Shown here piece by piece: positions 33,737 to 47,326 of a stretch of DNA of 64,000 bases. The first letter of the stretch is position 1, and each line of letters begins with the position of its first letter. This DNA comes from Leclercia adecarboxylata (lineage in GTDB: Bacteria; Pseudomonadota; Gammaproteobacteria; Enterobacterales; Enterobacteriaceae). The notes under the pieces are model-generated. The model searched no databases, was not told where the DNA came from, and saw only the letters and a program-made list of their open reading frames with translations. Location: NCBI GenBank assembly GCA_002360945.1, contig DERO01000033.1:711-64710 (forward strand), given 5' to 3'. The position numbers and the translations under genes were made by a program.

Positions 33737-35554
33737 ATGATGAGACCTCAACGCCACCCTACACTGCGGCTGGCGATTGGCGGCATCCTGCTTGGGATCA
33801 CCGCCTTCAGCTATGCGGACGAGCAGTCCAGCAGCCAGAAACAGCCCCCGGATATCCTGTTCGGCCCGCTGTTTAACGATGTGCAAAGCGCTAAACTCTT
33901 CCCCGATCAAAAAACCTTTGCCGATGCGGTACCGAAAAACGATCCTCAGGCGATCCTTGCCGATTACCATATGCAGCGCAAACAGTCCGGCTTCGACCTG
34001 CGGCATTTTGTCGACATGAACTTCACCCTGCCGAAGGAAAATGAAAAATACGTTCCGCCTGCCGGGCAGAGCCTGCGCGCGCATATCGACGGCCTGTGGC
34101 CGGTGCTGACCCGCACCACCTCCAGCGCCGGGAAGTGGGATTCGCTGCTGCCGCTGCCGAAACCTTACGTGGTACCGGGCGGACGTTTCCGCGAGATCTA
34201 CTACTGGGACAGCTACTTCACCATGCTGGGGCTGGCCGAGAGCGGTCACTGGGATAAAGTCGCCGATATGGTGGCCAACTTTGCCTATGAGCTGGATAGC
34301 TGGGGCCATATCCCCAACGGCAACCGCAGCTACTACCTGAGCCGCTCTCAGCCGCCGTTCTTCTCTCTGATGGTTGAACTGCTGGCGACTCACGACAGCG
34401 AGGCGCTGAAGAAATACCGTCCACAGATGGAAAAAGAGTACGCCTACTGGATGGAAGGCGTGGATGCCCTCCAGCCGGGTCAGGCCAGCCAGCGGGTGGT
34501 GAAGCTGGACGATGGTGCCGTGCTGAACCGCTACTGGGATAATCGCGACACGCCGCGTCCGGAATCCTGGCTGGATGACATCAACACCGCGAAAAAATAC
34601 CCGAGCCGCCCGGCGACCGAGATCTACCGCGATCTGCGCTCCGCCGCCGCTTCCGGCTGGGACTTTAGCTCGCGTTGGATGGACGATCCGCAGCAGCTGG
34701 GAACGATCCGCACCACCACAATCGTGCCGGTGGATCTGAATGCCCTGATGTTCAAGATGGAAAAACTGCTGGCGAAGGCCAGTCAGGACGGCGGGGACAG
34801 CGCGGCGGCCAGCCGTTATGAAGGTCTGGCGTCCGATCGTCAGAAAGCGATGGAGCGCTATCTGTGGAACGACAAACAGGGCTGGTATGCGGATTACGAT
34901 CTGAAAACCAAACAGGTGCGCGATCAGCTGACCGCCGCAGCGCTGTTCCCGCTGTACGTGCAGGCGGCCTCGCAGGAGCGTGCGGACAAGACGGCCTCGG
35001 CCGCCGAGGCCCAGTTGCTGAAAGCCGGCGGGATTGCAACGACCAACGTCAACAGCGGCCAGCAGTGGGATGCGCCAAACGGCTGGGCACCGCTGCAGTG
35101 GGTGGCCACCGAAGGCCTGCAGAATTATGGCCATAAAAAAGTGGCGATGGACGTCACCTGGCGCTTCCTCACCAACGTGCAGCACACCTACGATCGCGAG
35201 CAGAAGCTGGTGGAGAAATATGATGTTTCCACGACCGGCACGGGCGGCGGCGGCGGGGAATACCCGCTGCAGGACGGTTTTGGCTGGACCAACGGCGTGA
35301 CGCTGAAGATGCTGGATCTGGTTTGCCCGCAGGCCAACCCTTGCGACAAACTGCCGGCTACGCAGCCTGCGGCTAATGATGAACCGGCAACCACGACCCC
35401 TGCGGCTACCGGCAATCAACCGGCGGCCAATAGCGCACCGACCACCAGTGACCAACCGGCGGTAACAACGCCACCAGCGGCCAGTACCCCGTCTACATCA
35501 CAGCCAGCGGCTAATGATGAACCGGCGCAAACGCAGAAAAGTGTCGGGCAGTAA
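33737..35554 (+). CDS. treA: periplasmic trehalase
   Basis: A 605-residue GH37 trehalase that cleaves trehalose to two glucoses in the periplasm. AGGAGA precedes the ATG at 33737. The signal peptide is basic then hydrophobic ([16 protein letters not shown]) and is cut before DEQ. Trehalase signatures are [15 protein letters not shown] and [10 protein letters not shown], plus [17 protein letters not shown]. The C-terminal tail is longer than usual (E. coli TreA has 565 residues) and is Pro/Ala/Thr-rich, with QPAANDEPA repeated. First gene of the conserved core block. Confidence 0.97.
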   Translation: MMRPQRHPTLRLAIGGILLGITAFSYADEQSSSQKQPPDILFGPLFNDVQSAKLFPDQKTFADAVPKNDPQAILADYHMQRKQSGFDLRHFVDMNFTLPKENEKYVPPAGQSLRAHIDGLWPVLTRTTSSAGKWDSLLPLPKPYVVPGGRFREIYYWDSYFTMLGLAESGHWDKVADMVANFAYELDSWGHIPNGNRSYYLSRSQPPFFSLMVELLATHDSEALKKYRPQMEKEYAYWMEGVDALQPGQASQRVVKLDDGAVLNRYWDNRDTPRPESWLDDINTAKKYPSRPATEIYRDLRSAAASGWDFSSRWMDDPQQLGTIRTTTIVPVDLNALMFKMEKLLAKASQDGGDSAAASRYEGLASDRQKAMERYLWNDKQGWYADYDLKTKQVRDQLTAAALFPLYVQAASQERADKTASAAEAQLLKAGGIATTNVNSGQQWDAPNGWAPLQWVATEGLQNYGHKKVAMDVTWRFLTNVQHTYDREQKLVEKYDVSTTGTGGGGGEYPLQDGFGWTNGVTLKMLDLVCPQANPCDKLPATQPAANDEPATTTPAATGNQPAANSAPTTSDQPAVTTPPAASTPSTSQPAANDEPAQTQKSVGQ

Positions 35555-35563
35555 GTTTTGAAG

Positions 35564-35591
35564 GCCGGGTAAGGCGTAGCCGCCACCCGGC
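35564..35591. repeat. REP-like palindromic repeat
   Basis: Inverted copy of the element at 28268-28295 (GCCGGGT...ACCCGGC), 10 bp after the treA stop. Confidence 0.8.
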
Positions 35592-35613
35592 AGTGTTACA
35601 GGGAAATCCACAC

Positions 35614-35645
35614 AAAAAAACGGCTCTTACATAAGAGCCGTTTTT
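35614..35645. terminator. bidirectional terminator treA / ymgE
   Basis: CGGCTCTTA and TAAGAGCCG form a perfect 9-bp stem with a CA loop, flanked by A7 on the left and T5 on the right. It serves both convergent genes. Confidence 0.93.
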
Positions 35646-35652
35646 ACGCGTG

Positions 35653-35907
35653 TCAGGCGCGTCGTACCATCCTGTAGACAAGAAGCACGAGAATGGCGCC
35701 AACCACGGCGACCAGAAAACTTTGCAGGTTAAATCCGGATACACTGCCGCCGATGCCAAACATCGTTGCCAGCCAGCCGCCGACAACCGCACCTACGACC
35801 CCAAGGATACAGGTCACAATAAAGCCGCCACCATCACGTCCAGGCATGATGAACTTTGCGATAACACCAGCAATCAGACCAAATACAATCCAGGCGATGA
35901 TACCCAT
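35653..35907 (-). CDS. ymgE: GlsB/YeaQ/YmgE-family small membrane protein
   Basis: An 84-residue protein with three hydrophobic helices and the family signature GIIAWIVFGLIAGVIAKFI, then PGRDGGGFIVTCILGVVGA and GWLATMFG. The ATG at 35907 gives the standard length; the frame extends upstream without a usual start. Family members are stress-linked inner-membrane proteins of unknown mechanism. It converges on treA as in E. coli. Confidence 0.93.
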   Translation of the reverse strand: MGIIAWIVFGLIAGVIAKFIMPGRDGGGFIVTCILGVVGAVVGGWLATMFGIGGSVSGFNLQSFLVAVVGAILVLLVYRMVRRA

Positions 35908-36048
35908 AGCGATGCCCTCTTGCAGAGTTAAGCTTGCGCAGAACACCTGTCCGCGCGAGTCATCTAAGTATAGGCAATAGTCGGAAAACCAGTTTGAGTA
36001 CACTGACTTAATTGCGGCTCTGACGAAAAAAATAATTGCTGGTTTGTA

Positions 36049-36075
36049 TTAAGTTCCGCAGGCCGGTGCCGATAA
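36049..36075 (+). promoter_or_regulatory. sigma-28 (FliA) promoter of ycgR
   Basis: TTAAGTTC, an 11-nt spacer and GCCGATAA match the flagellar class 3 consensus TAAAGTTT-N11-GCCGATAA with two mismatches, both in the -35 element. It stands about 40 bp before the ycgR start, which fits ycgR as a flagellar regulon gene. Confidence 0.88.
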
Positions 36076-36114
36076 CGCATCCACAGACTGTCATCTATCC
36101 AGGAGCCTTGGGGC

Positions 36115-36846
36115 GTGAGTAATTACAGTGAGCAGTTCCTGAAAACTAATCCGCTGGCTGTATTAGGGGTCATCCGCGACCTGCAAAAACAGGACGTTCC
36201 CGTGCGTATCAGCTGGGGGAACAACCAGTTCATCAGCAAAATTCTGGATGCAACGCCAGAACGACTGGTGATGGATTTGGGGAGCCAGGAGTACGAAAAC
36301 CGCTCGGTGCTGCGCGCAGAGATCATTACCGTGGCCGCCGACACCCAGGGGGCAAAAGTGGAGTTCGACCTGCCGAAAGTGGAACAGGGAACTTACCAGG
36401 GACTGCCCGCCTTTATCACCGCCCTGCCGGCTTCGGTATGGTGTATCCAGCGCCGGGAGTTTTTCCGTATCAATGCCCCGCTGCACCCGGCCTACTTCTG
36501 CAAAGCCAAAATGCCGGACAAGAGCGTGATCCGTTTTCGTCTGCACGATCTGTCGCTGGGCGGCATGGGCGCGCTGATGGATAGCGCGAAGCCGGAGGCG
36601 CTGGTCGAGGGGATGCGCTTCTCGCAAATCGAACTGGATATGGGCGGCTGGGGTCGCTTCTTCTTCGATGCGCAGCTGATCACGGTGAGCGAGCGTAAGG
36701 TGGTGGACAGCAAAAACGAAACCATCACCACGCCGCGTCTGAGCTTCCGTTTTCTCAATGTCGGGCCGGGCCCTGAGCGTGAACTGCAGCGGATTATCTA
36801 CTCGCTGGAGCGTGAAGCGCGGGAGCGCGCCAACAAGGTGCGCTAA
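36115..36846 (+). CDS. ycgR: flagellar brake protein, c-di-GMP effector
   Basis: A 243-residue YcgR with the usual GTG start. The N-terminal YcgR domain (1-108) is followed by a PilZ domain with c-di-GMP-binding RREFFR and DLSLGGMG. When loaded with c-di-GMP it slows the flagellar motor. Motifs are intact. It is the natural receiver for the c-di-GMP made or degraded by the other GGDEF/EAL proteins in this window. Confidence 0.97.
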   Translation: MSNYSEQFLKTNPLAVLGVIRDLQKQDVPVRISWGNNQFISKILDATPERLVMDLGSQEYENRSVLRAEIITVAADTQGAKVEFDLPKVEQGTYQGLPAFITALPASVWCIQRREFFRINAPLHPAYFCKAKMPDKSVIRFRLHDLSLGGMGALMDSAKPEALVEGMRFSQIELDMGGWGRFFFDAQLITVSERKVVDSKNETITTPRLSFRFLNVGPGPERELQRIIYSLEREARERANKVR

Positions 36847-36852
36847 TCGCGA

Positions 36853-36875
36853 CCGGGCAGCGCGATGCTGCCCGG
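36853..36875. terminator. hairpin between ycgR and emtA
   Basis: CCGGGCAGC and GCTGCCCGG form a perfect 9-bp stem with a 5-nt loop between two convergent genes. It lacks a T-run and may be a REP remnant. Confidence 0.5.
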
Positions 36876-36882
36876 CAACGGA

Positions 36883-37494
36883 TTACATGGCGTCCATCGC
36901 CTTCTGTACCTTCCAGATATAGCGCGGTGCCTGCGGGGCGGGGTGATTGTTGACGACGTGCTCAAAGAACTCGTCTTTGTCCATGTCGTTGATCTCGGCA
37001 ATCGCCTTTTTGCGATCCGAGGAGAAGGTGCGCAGCAGCGCGCCTGCCCCGTTAACGTAGGAGACCACCAGCGCATACTGCATCACTTCCGGATCCTCAA
37101 TTCCCTGCAAGATCCCGTGCTCCAGAATGCTCAGGTAGGCGGTACCCATCGAGATATTGCGCTCCGGGTTTTTTAGCTCGCTGGTGGACGGCTGTCCGCT
37201 CCAGCCCATATGCCGGTAGACTTCACGCCCGGCGGTAGAGGCTTTCAGCTGCATCAGGCCCACTGCGTTCGATTTACTGACCAGATTCGGGTTCCCGCCC
37301 GACTCCACCGCAATGATGGCGGTCACCAGACGCGGGCTGACGCCCCAGGCTTCACCGGCTTTTTCGCTGATCGGCATCCACTGCATCGCCCGTTTCACCG
37401 GCACTTCCGGGTTCCATTCCGGTTTCTGGTAATCCTGCTTTGAACTGCATCCTGCAAGCAACACAATCAAAAAAGCAAACCATCTTAATTTCAC
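36883..37494 (-). CDS. emtA: endo-type membrane-bound lytic murein transglycosylase A
   Basis: A 203-residue outer-membrane lipoprotein. The GTG at 37494 (AAGGAC upstream) gives [16 protein letters not shown], the same length and start as E. coli EmtA (MltE). The lipobox is LAGC. The SLT domain has catalytic Glu in [12 protein letters not shown], then NAVGLMQLK and [12 protein letters not shown]. It cuts peptidoglycan inside glycan strands. Longer upstream starts exist but would bury the signal. Confidence 0.96.
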   Translation of the reverse strand: MKLRWFAFLIVLLAGCSSKQDYQKPEWNPEVPVKRAMQWMPISEKAGEAWGVSPRLVTAIIAVESGGNPNLVSKSNAVGLMQLKASTAGREVYRHMGWSGQPSTSELKNPERNISMGTAYLSILEHGILQGIEDPEVMQYALVVSYVNGAGALLRTFSSDRKKAIAEINDMDKDEFFEHVVNNHPAPQAPRYIWKVQKAMDAM

Positions 37495-37607
37495 GTCATC
37501 TGTCCTTATGGTCATTCATCGCTGTTACCCTATCCTCCGCTTGATGAAGGATGCGCTCAGGCGGCATGATATATACATTTAGATTTATAAGTCAGCAAGG
37601 AAATGCC

Positions 37608-38522
37608 ATGTCTCAGTTTCATCTCATCGCACCATCAGGTTACTGCATTAACCAGGAAGCGGCCCAACGGGGCGTTTCGCGTTTACTGGATGACGGGCAT
37701 CGGGTGCAAAATCAGACGATTATACCCCGCCGCCAGCAGCGATTTGCCGGAACCGAGGCGCAGCGCCTGAACGACATTAACGCCCTCGCCCACCTGCCGG
37801 GGGCCGACCAGATTGTGCTGGCGGTGCGCGGCGGATACGGTGCCAGCCGCCTGCTGGAGCAGATTGACTGGCAGGGGCTGGCCGACCGCCAGCAGCAGGA
37901 TCCGCTGCTGATCTGCGGCCACAGCGATTTCACCGTCATTCAGCTCGGCCTGCTGGCGCTGCATAACGTCATCACCTTTAGCGGTCCGATGCTGGCGGGC
38001 AACTTCGGTGCACCGGAGCTGAACGCCTTCACCCTTGAGCATTTCTGGCGCGCGCTGCAAAACCCGACCTACTCCGTGGAGTGGCAGGGCGAGGGCCCGA
38101 CGTGTGAACGCAAAGGCCAGCTGTGGGGCGGCAATCTGGCGATGGTGGTGTCGCTGATCGGCACCCGCTGGCTGCCCGCCATTGAGAACGGCATTCTGGT
38201 GCTGGAAGACATCAACGAGCACCCGTTCCGTGTGGAGCGCATGCTGCTGCAGCTGCACCACGCGGGGATCCTCGACCGCCAGCAGGCGATTGTGCTCGGC
38301 AGTTTTAGCGGCTCGGCGGCCAATGATTACGATGCCGGATACGATCTGGCGACCATGATCGACTATCTGCGCTCCCGGGTGTCGGTGCCGATTATCAGCG
38401 GGCTCGATTTTGGTCATGAACAGAAGACCGTCACTCTGCCGCTCGGCGCGCAAGCTTCGCTTGTTCACGCCGCAGGTAGGACCTCTTTAACCCTGAGCGG
38501 TCATCCGGTACTGCAGGCATAA
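37608..38522 (+). CDS. ldcA: murein tetrapeptide LD-carboxypeptidase
   Basis: A 304-residue cytosolic serine peptidase (S66) of peptidoglycan recycling, which removes the terminal D-Ala from tetrapeptides. AGGAAA precedes the ATG at 37608. The nucleophile Ser is in LLICGHSDFTV, Glu in LVLEDINEHPFR and His in SGLDFGHEQKTVTLPLG. Divergent from emtA with a gap of about 110 bp. Confidence 0.97.
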   Translation: MSQFHLIAPSGYCINQEAAQRGVSRLLDDGHRVQNQTIIPRRQQRFAGTEAQRLNDINALAHLPGADQIVLAVRGGYGASRLLEQIDWQGLADRQQQDPLLICGHSDFTVIQLGLLALHNVITFSGPMLAGNFGAPELNAFTLEHFWRALQNPTYSVEWQGEGPTCERKGQLWGGNLAMVVSLIGTRWLPAIENGILVLEDINEHPFRVERMLLQLHHAGILDRQQAIVLGSFSGSAANDYDAGYDLATMIDYLRSRVSVPIISGLDFGHEQKTVTLPLGAQASLVHAAGRTSLTLSGHPVLQA

Positions 38523-38584
38523 AAAAAGCCGCTTAAGCGCCGGATTAGCACGCTGTAAGGGGCGTTAATATGGTAGGGTTTTAG

Positions 38585-40354
<1,770 letters not shown>

Positions 40355-40368
40355 CGTGCGGCCTAATG

Positions 40369-40401
40369 CCCTCACCCCAACCCTCTCCCACTGGGAGAGG
40401 G
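40369..40401. repeat. CCCTCACCC/GGGAGAGGG intergenic palindrome, copy 2
   Basis: Same family as 28643-28676, directly after the cvrA stop and just before a separate bidirectional terminator. Confidence 0.8.
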
Positions 40402-40412
40402 AGCAAACACTA

Positions 40413-40438
40413 AAAAGGGCAACTGACGTTGCCCTTTT
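40413..40438. terminator. bidirectional terminator cvrA / dadX
   Basis: AAAAGGGCAAC and GTTGCCCTTTT form an 11-bp perfect stem with a TGAC loop between the convergent genes. Confidence 0.93.
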
Positions 40439-40442
40439 GCAT

Positions 40443-41513
40443 TTATATCGTGACTACCGGCACGCGTGGGGCCAACGCGGTTAACAGTTCGTACCCGATG
40501 GTGCCTGCTGCGGCGGCGACATCGTCCACTTTCACCTCATTCCCCCATAGCTCGACCGGCGTACCGATCCCGGCCTGCGGGCATGGCGTAAGGTCAATCG
40601 CCAGCATATCCATCGACACGGTGCCGACCGTACCGGTACGCACGCCGTCCACCCACACCGGTGTGCCGGATGGAGCAATGCGCGGATAACCGTCAGCATA
40701 GCCCCCGGCGACAATCCCGATCCGCTGCTCGCCCGAGGCGCGATAGCGACTGCCGTAGCCCACGGTATCCCCCGCTTTCAGGGTCTGAACGCCGATAATT
40801 TCACTGCGAAGGGTCATCACCGGCTTCAGGCCGCTGTTGGCGATATCCTGCCACTGCCCGGACGGTGACGCCCCATAAAGTACGATCCCCGGCCTGACCC
40901 AGTCAAAATGCGCCTCCGGGTGCCAGAGGGTGGCCGCCGAGTTAGAGAGCGAGCGCGGGCAGTCCAGCCCTTCCGCCGCCTGCTCGATACGCATCATTGG
41001 CTCCACAATGCCGTCCGTTTTTTCCGCATCGGCAAAGTGGGCCATCAGCGTCATCCCGCCGACGTTCTTCAGCGCCCGAAGTTGCTGCCAGACGCTGTGC
41101 ACCCGCTCCGGCTGGAAACCGAGGCGGTTCATGCCGCTGTTCACTTTCAGGTAGATATCGAGCGGAGCGTGCAGCTTCGCATTCTGCAACGCCTTGACCT
41201 GCCAGTTGCTGTGCACGCTGGTGGTCAGGCGGTACTTATCAAACAACGGCAGTTCATCGCTATTGAAGAAGCCTTCGAGCATCAGGATCGGCCCTTTCCA
41301 GCCGCGCTCGCGCAGCAGGATCGCCTCTTCCAGATTGAGCATCGCAAAGCCATCGGCCGCGCTTAATGCGCTCCAGATGCGATCCAGACCATGGCCATAA
41401 GCATTGGCTTTGACCACTGCCCAGACGCGTGAAGCTGGCGCAGCGCGACGGACAATTTGCAGGTTATCCTTCAGGGCCTGCAGATCCAGCTGAGCCAGAA
41501 CAGGACGGGACAT
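40443..41513 (-). CDS. dadX: alanine racemase, catabolic
   Basis: A 356-residue PLP enzyme that turns L-Ala into D-Ala for DadA. PLP Lys is in VVKANAYGHG, the second catalytic Tyr in VGYGSRYRA, with AHFADAEK and GTVSMDMLAIDLT. It follows dadA by 12 bp in the dadAX operon, which distinguishes it from the biosynthetic Alr. Confidence 0.97.
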   Translation of the reverse strand: MSRPVLAQLDLQALKDNLQIVRRAAPASRVWAVVKANAYGHGLDRIWSALSAADGFAMLNLEEAILLRERGWKGPILMLEGFFNSDELPLFDKYRLTTSVHSNWQVKALQNAKLHAPLDIYLKVNSGMNRLGFQPERVHSVWQQLRALKNVGGMTLMAHFADAEKTDGIVEPMMRIEQAAEGLDCPRSLSNSAATLWHPEAHFDWVRPGIVLYGASPSGQWQDIANSGLKPVMTLRSEIIGVQTLKAGDTVGYGSRYRASGEQRIGIVAGGYADGYPRIAPSGTPVWVDGVRTGTVGTVSMDMLAIDLTPCPQAGIGTPVELWGNEVKVDDVAAAAGTIGYELLTALAPRVPVVTI

Positions 41514-41525
41514 GACGACTCCTTG

Positions 41526-43147
<1,622 letters not shown>

Positions 43148-44680
43148 ATGGCTACCATTGATTCCATGAATAAGGACACCACACGTCTGAGCGATGGACC
43201 CGACTGGACATTCGAGCTGCTGGACACCTATCTGGCGGAAATTGACCGGGTGGCGAAACTCTACCGTCTGGACGCCTATCCCCATCAAATCGAAGTGATT
43301 ACCTCAGAACAGATGATGGACGCTTACTCCAGCGTCGGGATGCCCATTAACTATACCCACTGGTCGTTTGGCAAAAAATTCATTGAAACCGAACGGCTGT
43401 ACAAACACGGTCAGCAGGGGCTGGCATATGAGATCGTTATCAACTCCAACCCCTGCATCGCCTATCTGATGGAAGAGAACACCATCACCATGCAGGCGCT
43501 GGTGATGGCGCACGCCTGCTACGGACACAACTCGTTTTTCAAAAATAACTACCTGTTCCGCAGCTGGACCGATGCCAGTTCGATTGTCGACTACCTGATC
43601 TTTGCCCGTAACTACATTACTCAGTGCGAAGAACGCTACGGGGTCGAGGAGGTCGAGAAGCTGCTCGACTCCTGCCATGCGCTGATGAACTACGGCGTGG
43701 ATCGCTACAAACGTCCGCAAAAAATCTCCCTGCAGGAGGAGAAAGCCCGGCAGAAAAGCCGTGAAGAGTATCTGCAAAGCCAGGTGAATACCCTGTGGCG
43801 TACCCTGCCGAAACGTGAAGAAGAAAAAACGGTAGTGGAAGCGCGCCGCTACCCTTCCGAGCCGCAGGAGAACCTGCTCTACTTTATGGAGAAGAACGCC
43901 CCGCTGCTTGAGCCGTGGCAGCGTGAGATCCTGCGCATCGTGCGTAAGGTGAGCCAGTACTTTTATCCGCAGAAACAGACTCAGGTGATGAACGAAGGCT
44001 GGGCCACCTTCTGGCACTACACCATCCTTAACCACCTGTATGACGAAGGCAAAGTGACCGAGCGCTTTATGCTGGAGTTCCTGCATAGCCACACCAACGT
44101 GGTGTTCCAGCCGCCTTACAACAGCCCGTGGTACAGCGGCATTAACCCGTACGCGCTGGGCTTTGCCATGTTCCAGGACATCAAGCGGATCTGCCAGAAC
44201 CCGACGGAAGAGGATAAATACTGGTTCCCGGATATCGCCGGCTCCGACTGGCTGGAGACCCTGCATTTCGCGATGCGCGACTTCAAGGATGAGAGCTTTA
44301 TCAGCCAGTTCCTGTCGCCGAAGGTGATGCGTGATTTCCGCCTGTTTACGGTGCTGGATGACGATCACAACAACTACCTGGAAATTTCGGCGATCCACAA
44401 TGAAGAGGGGTATCGTGAGATCCGCTCCCGCCTCTCGGCCCAGTACAACTTAAGCAATCTGGAGCCGAATATTCAGGTCTGGAATGTCGATCTGCGCGGG
44501 GATCGCTCCCTGACGCTGCGCTATATCCCGCATAACCGCGCCCCGCTGGATAAAGGGCGTAAGGAAGTGCTGAAGCATGTCCATCGCCTGTGGGGCTTTG
44601 ATATTATGCTGGAGCAGCAGAACGAAGACGGCAGCGTGGAGCTGCTGGAGCGGTGCCCGGTTAAAGGTAATATGTTGTAG
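43148..44680 (+). CDS. ycgB: SpoVR-family protein
   Basis: A 510-residue cytosolic protein of the SpoVR family, unknown in mechanism; in E. coli it is a sigma-S-dependent stationary-phase gene. It carries long conserved blocks such as YRLDAYPHQIEVITSEQMMD, NPCIAYLMEENT, MNEGWATFWHYTI and NPYALGFAMFQDIKRIC. Length and context (between dadA and fadR) match E. coli. Confidence 0.96.
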   Translation: MATIDSMNKDTTRLSDGPDWTFELLDTYLAEIDRVAKLYRLDAYPHQIEVITSEQMMDAYSSVGMPINYTHWSFGKKFIETERLYKHGQQGLAYEIVINSNPCIAYLMEENTITMQALVMAHACYGHNSFFKNNYLFRSWTDASSIVDYLIFARNYITQCEERYGVEEVEKLLDSCHALMNYGVDRYKRPQKISLQEEKARQKSREEYLQSQVNTLWRTLPKREEEKTVVEARRYPSEPQENLLYFMEKNAPLLEPWQREILRIVRKVSQYFYPQKQTQVMNEGWATFWHYTILNHLYDEGKVTERFMLEFLHSHTNVVFQPPYNSPWYSGINPYALGFAMFQDIKRICQNPTEEDKYWFPDIAGSDWLETLHFAMRDFKDESFISQFLSPKVMRDFRLFTVLDDDHNNYLEISAIHNEEGYREIRSRLSAQYNLSNLEPNIQVWNVDLRGDRSLTLRYIPHNRAPLDKGRKEVLKHVHRLWGFDIMLEQQNEDGSVELLERCPVKGNML

Positions 44681-44700
44681 CCTGTTTGCCGGGTGAAAAA

Positions 44701-44727
44701 AAACCTCTCAAGCGAGAGGTTTTTTAT
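44701..44727. terminator. bidirectional terminator ycgB / fadR
   Basis: AAACCTCTC and GAGAGGTTT around AAGC with A-rich left and T-rich right flanks, between the convergent genes. Confidence 0.9.
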
Positions 44728-44728
44728 T

Positions 44729-45448
44729 TTAGCGCCCCTGAATCACCAGGTCGCCCGGCAGGGATTTCTGCATCCGGTGCCAGATCTCGCCGCTCTCACG
44801 GCCGTAGCGACGAACCGTTTCGTACACCTGGTCATGCATGCCTTCTGAGCAGAGCTCGCTCAGCTTATGGTAGAAGCCGAGCGCCAGGCTACGGGCTTCC
44901 GGATTGGCGAAGTAGTGACGACCGATACGGGTATAGAGCCCTTTCATGCCATTGAGGATCAGACCATAAATCGGGTTGCCGGAGGCAAAGGCCAGACCGC
45001 GGAAGACGTTGTAATCCAGCAGGGCAAAGGCGTCGGCGTGATCTTCCACGGCGGTGGCACGCGCCAGCACTTCCAGCGCCTTATCCGGGTGCTGGCGGAA
45101 CGCCGTACGGATAAAGATGGTGGCGATGTTGGTACGCACGGAGAGCAGATTATCAATCAGCTGCGGGACGCTCTCGTGATCGAGGCGTGCCAGCGTTTCA
45201 AGAATATTCAGCCCCGACGTTTCCCAGAAGTTATTCACTTTGGTCGGTTTGCCGTGTTGGATCGTCAGCCAGCCATCGCGGGCCAGTCGCTGCAACACTT
45301 CACGTAAGGTGGTACGTGTGACGCCAATCAGTTCAGAGAGTTCGCGTTCTGCGGGAAGGATCGAGCCAGGAGGGAAACGGTTATTCCAGATGCTCTCGAT
45401 AATGTACTCTTCCGCGAAACCCGCCGGGCTTTGCGCCTTTATGACCAT
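44729..45448 (-). CDS. fadR: fatty-acid metabolism regulator
   Basis: A 239-residue GntR-family regulator that binds DNA until acyl-CoA releases it; represses fad genes and activates fab genes. The winged HTH is [20 protein letters not shown] with [16 protein letters not shown] following. The all-helical FCD-like domain follows. The N-terminus [16 protein letters not shown] matches E. coli. Divergent from nhaB. Confidence 0.97.
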   Translation of the reverse strand: MVIKAQSPAGFAEEYIIESIWNNRFPPGSILPAERELSELIGVTRTTLREVLQRLARDGWLTIQHGKPTKVNNFWETSGLNILETLARLDHESVPQLIDNLLSVRTNIATIFIRTAFRQHPDKALEVLARATAVEDHADAFALLDYNVFRGLAFASGNPIYGLILNGMKGLYTRIGRHYFANPEARSLALGFYHKLSELCSEGMHDQVYETVRRYGRESGEIWHRMQKSLPGDLVIQGR

Positions 45449-45480
45449 AGTGAGTTTTCCATTAACTGCTTTTTACAAAA

Positions 45481-45498
45481 TTCACTCATCATACCAGA
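45481..45498. promoter_or_regulatory. FadR-like operator in the fadR-nhaB gap
   Basis: Read on the minus strand the site is TCTGGTATGATGAGTGAA, which shares 12 of 14 core bases with the fadD operator at 54443-54459 (CTGGTACGCTGAGT). It stands about 33 bp upstream of the fadR start codon and could give FadR autoregulation. Confidence 0.5.
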
Positions 45499-45645
45499 GG
45501 CAGACAGAGGCAGATAGCGCAGCGAGGCGAGAAAAAAGGGATCGCCGTTTTATTTTTATCATTTAAAAGTCCGGCCCGCGCCCCTTGCCCGGCACGGTTT
45601 GCGTATACTTAAGCCGTAATTATGTGACGGGCAAGGAAATCTGTT

Positions 45646-47184
45646 GTGGAAATGTCTTATAGCCGCGCCCTGTGGCGCAATTTTTTAGGCCAGTCCCCCG
45701 ACTGGTATAAAGTGACCCTGGTTGTTTTTCTGGTTCTTAACCCGCTTATCTTCGTTATCGATCCCTTCACCGCGGGCTGGCTGCTGGTCGCGGAGTTCAT
45801 CTTTACCCTGGCGATGGCGCTGAAATGTTATCCCCTGCTGCCGGGCGGCCTGCTGGCCTTCGAGGCGGTGGCGATCGGCATGACCAGCGCCGAACATGTG
45901 AAGGAAGAGCTGGCGACCAATCTTGAAGTGCTCCTGCTGCTGATGTTTATGGTGGCCGGGATCTACTTTATGAAGCAGCTGCTGCTGTTTATCTTTACCC
46001 GCCTGCTGCTGAGCATCCCTTCGAAAACGATGTTGTCGCTCGCCTTCTGCATCGCGGCCGCCTTTTTATCGGCCTTCCTCGATGCGCTGACCGTGGTGGC
46101 GGTGGTAATCAGCGTTGCCGTCGGCTTCTACGGGATCTATCACCGGGTGGCTTCCGCGCAGCCGGAAGATAGCCTGCAGGATGACCACCACGTCGATGCC
46201 CAACAGCGCGAGGTGCTGGAGCAGTTCCGCGCCTTCCTGCGCAGCCTGATGATGCACGCGGGCGTAGGCACCGCGCTGGGCGGCGTGATGACCATGGTCG
46301 GGGAGCCGCAGAACCTGATCATCGCCAAAGCCGTCGGCTGGAATTTTACCGACTTTTTCCTGCGCGTTGCCCCGGTCAGCGTGCCGGTGCTGGTGTGCGG
46401 TCTGCTCACCTGCTGGCTGGTGGAGAAGTTTAAATGGTTTGGTTACGGCACCCTGCTCCCGAATCAGGTGCGCGAGGTACTGCGGCGGTATGATGATGAG
46501 AGCCGCAGCCAGCGGACCCGTCAGCAGAAGCTGGGGCTGATTTTCCAGGGGATTATTGGCGTCTGGCTGATTTTCGCCCTCGCGTTTCATCTCGCGGAGG
46601 TGGGATTAATCGGCCTGTCGGTGATTATCCTGGCGACCTCCTTTACCGGCGTAACGGACGAGCACGCCATCGGCAAAGCCTTTACCGAAGCGCTGCCCTT
46701 TACTGCCCTGCTGGCGGTATTTTTCGCGGTGGTGGCGGTGATTGTCGACCAGCAGCTGTTTGCGCCGATCATCCGCTACGTGTTGCAGGCCGAGCCGGAT
46801 GCCCAGCTGTCGCTGTTCTATCTGTTTAACGGTCTGCTGTCGGCCATCTCCGACAACGTGTTTGTCGGCTCGGTCTATATCAATGAGGCCAAGACCGCGC
46901 TGCAGAGCGGCGCGATAGACCAGCAGCAGTTTGAGCTGCTGGCGGTAGCAATCAACACCGGGACCAACCTGCCCTCCGTCGCTACGCCAAACGGTCAGGC
47001 GGCGTTCCTGTTCCTGCTCACCTCGGCGCTGGCACCCCTAATAAGGCTCTCTTATGGCCGGATGGTGTGGATGGCGTTGCCCTATACGGTGGTATTAACC
47101 TGCGTCGGTTTGTTGTGCGTCAAAATTACCCTTATTCCTTTTACCCAATGGATGTTGCAGACGGGTATACTGACGGCGCATTAA
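45646..47184 (+). CDS. nhaB: Na+/H+ antiporter
   Basis: A 512-residue inner-membrane antiporter of the NhaB family. The GTG start gives [20 protein letters not shown], matching E. coli. Conserved stretches: [54 protein letters not shown] and [20 protein letters not shown]. Extrudes Na+ for ion and pH homeostasis. Confidence 0.97.
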   Translation: MEMSYSRALWRNFLGQSPDWYKVTLVVFLVLNPLIFVIDPFTAGWLLVAEFIFTLAMALKCYPLLPGGLLAFEAVAIGMTSAEHVKEELATNLEVLLLLMFMVAGIYFMKQLLLFIFTRLLLSIPSKTMLSLAFCIAAAFLSAFLDALTVVAVVISVAVGFYGIYHRVASAQPEDSLQDDHHVDAQQREVLEQFRAFLRSLMMHAGVGTALGGVMTMVGEPQNLIIAKAVGWNFTDFFLRVAPVSVPVLVCGLLTCWLVEKFKWFGYGTLLPNQVREVLRRYDDESRSQRTRQQKLGLIFQGIIGVWLIFALAFHLAEVGLIGLSVIILATSFTGVTDEHAIGKAFTEALPFTALLAVFFAVVAVIVDQQLFAPIIRYVLQAEPDAQLSLFYLFNGLLSAISDNVFVGSVYINEAKTALQSGAIDQQQFELLAVAINTGTNLPSVATPNGQAAFLFLLTSALAPLIRLSYGRMVWMALPYTVVLTCVGLLCVKITLIPFTQWMLQTGILTAH

Positions 47185-47326
47185 GTGAGTCAGCCGGGTC
47201 GTTTACCGCCCGGTTGCACTTTCGAATGATAAATATCCGATTACGTTATATTTTGCGCGCTGAGGCTGGCGCGCGAATTGTTTTCGTTTACACTGCGCTT
47301 TCTATACCTGTTCCAGGGAAATGATT

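Noticed and set aside
33656..35455. A 599-codon minus-strand frame
   Set aside because: Antisense to treA; Arg/His/Gln-rich composition typical of a shadow frame.
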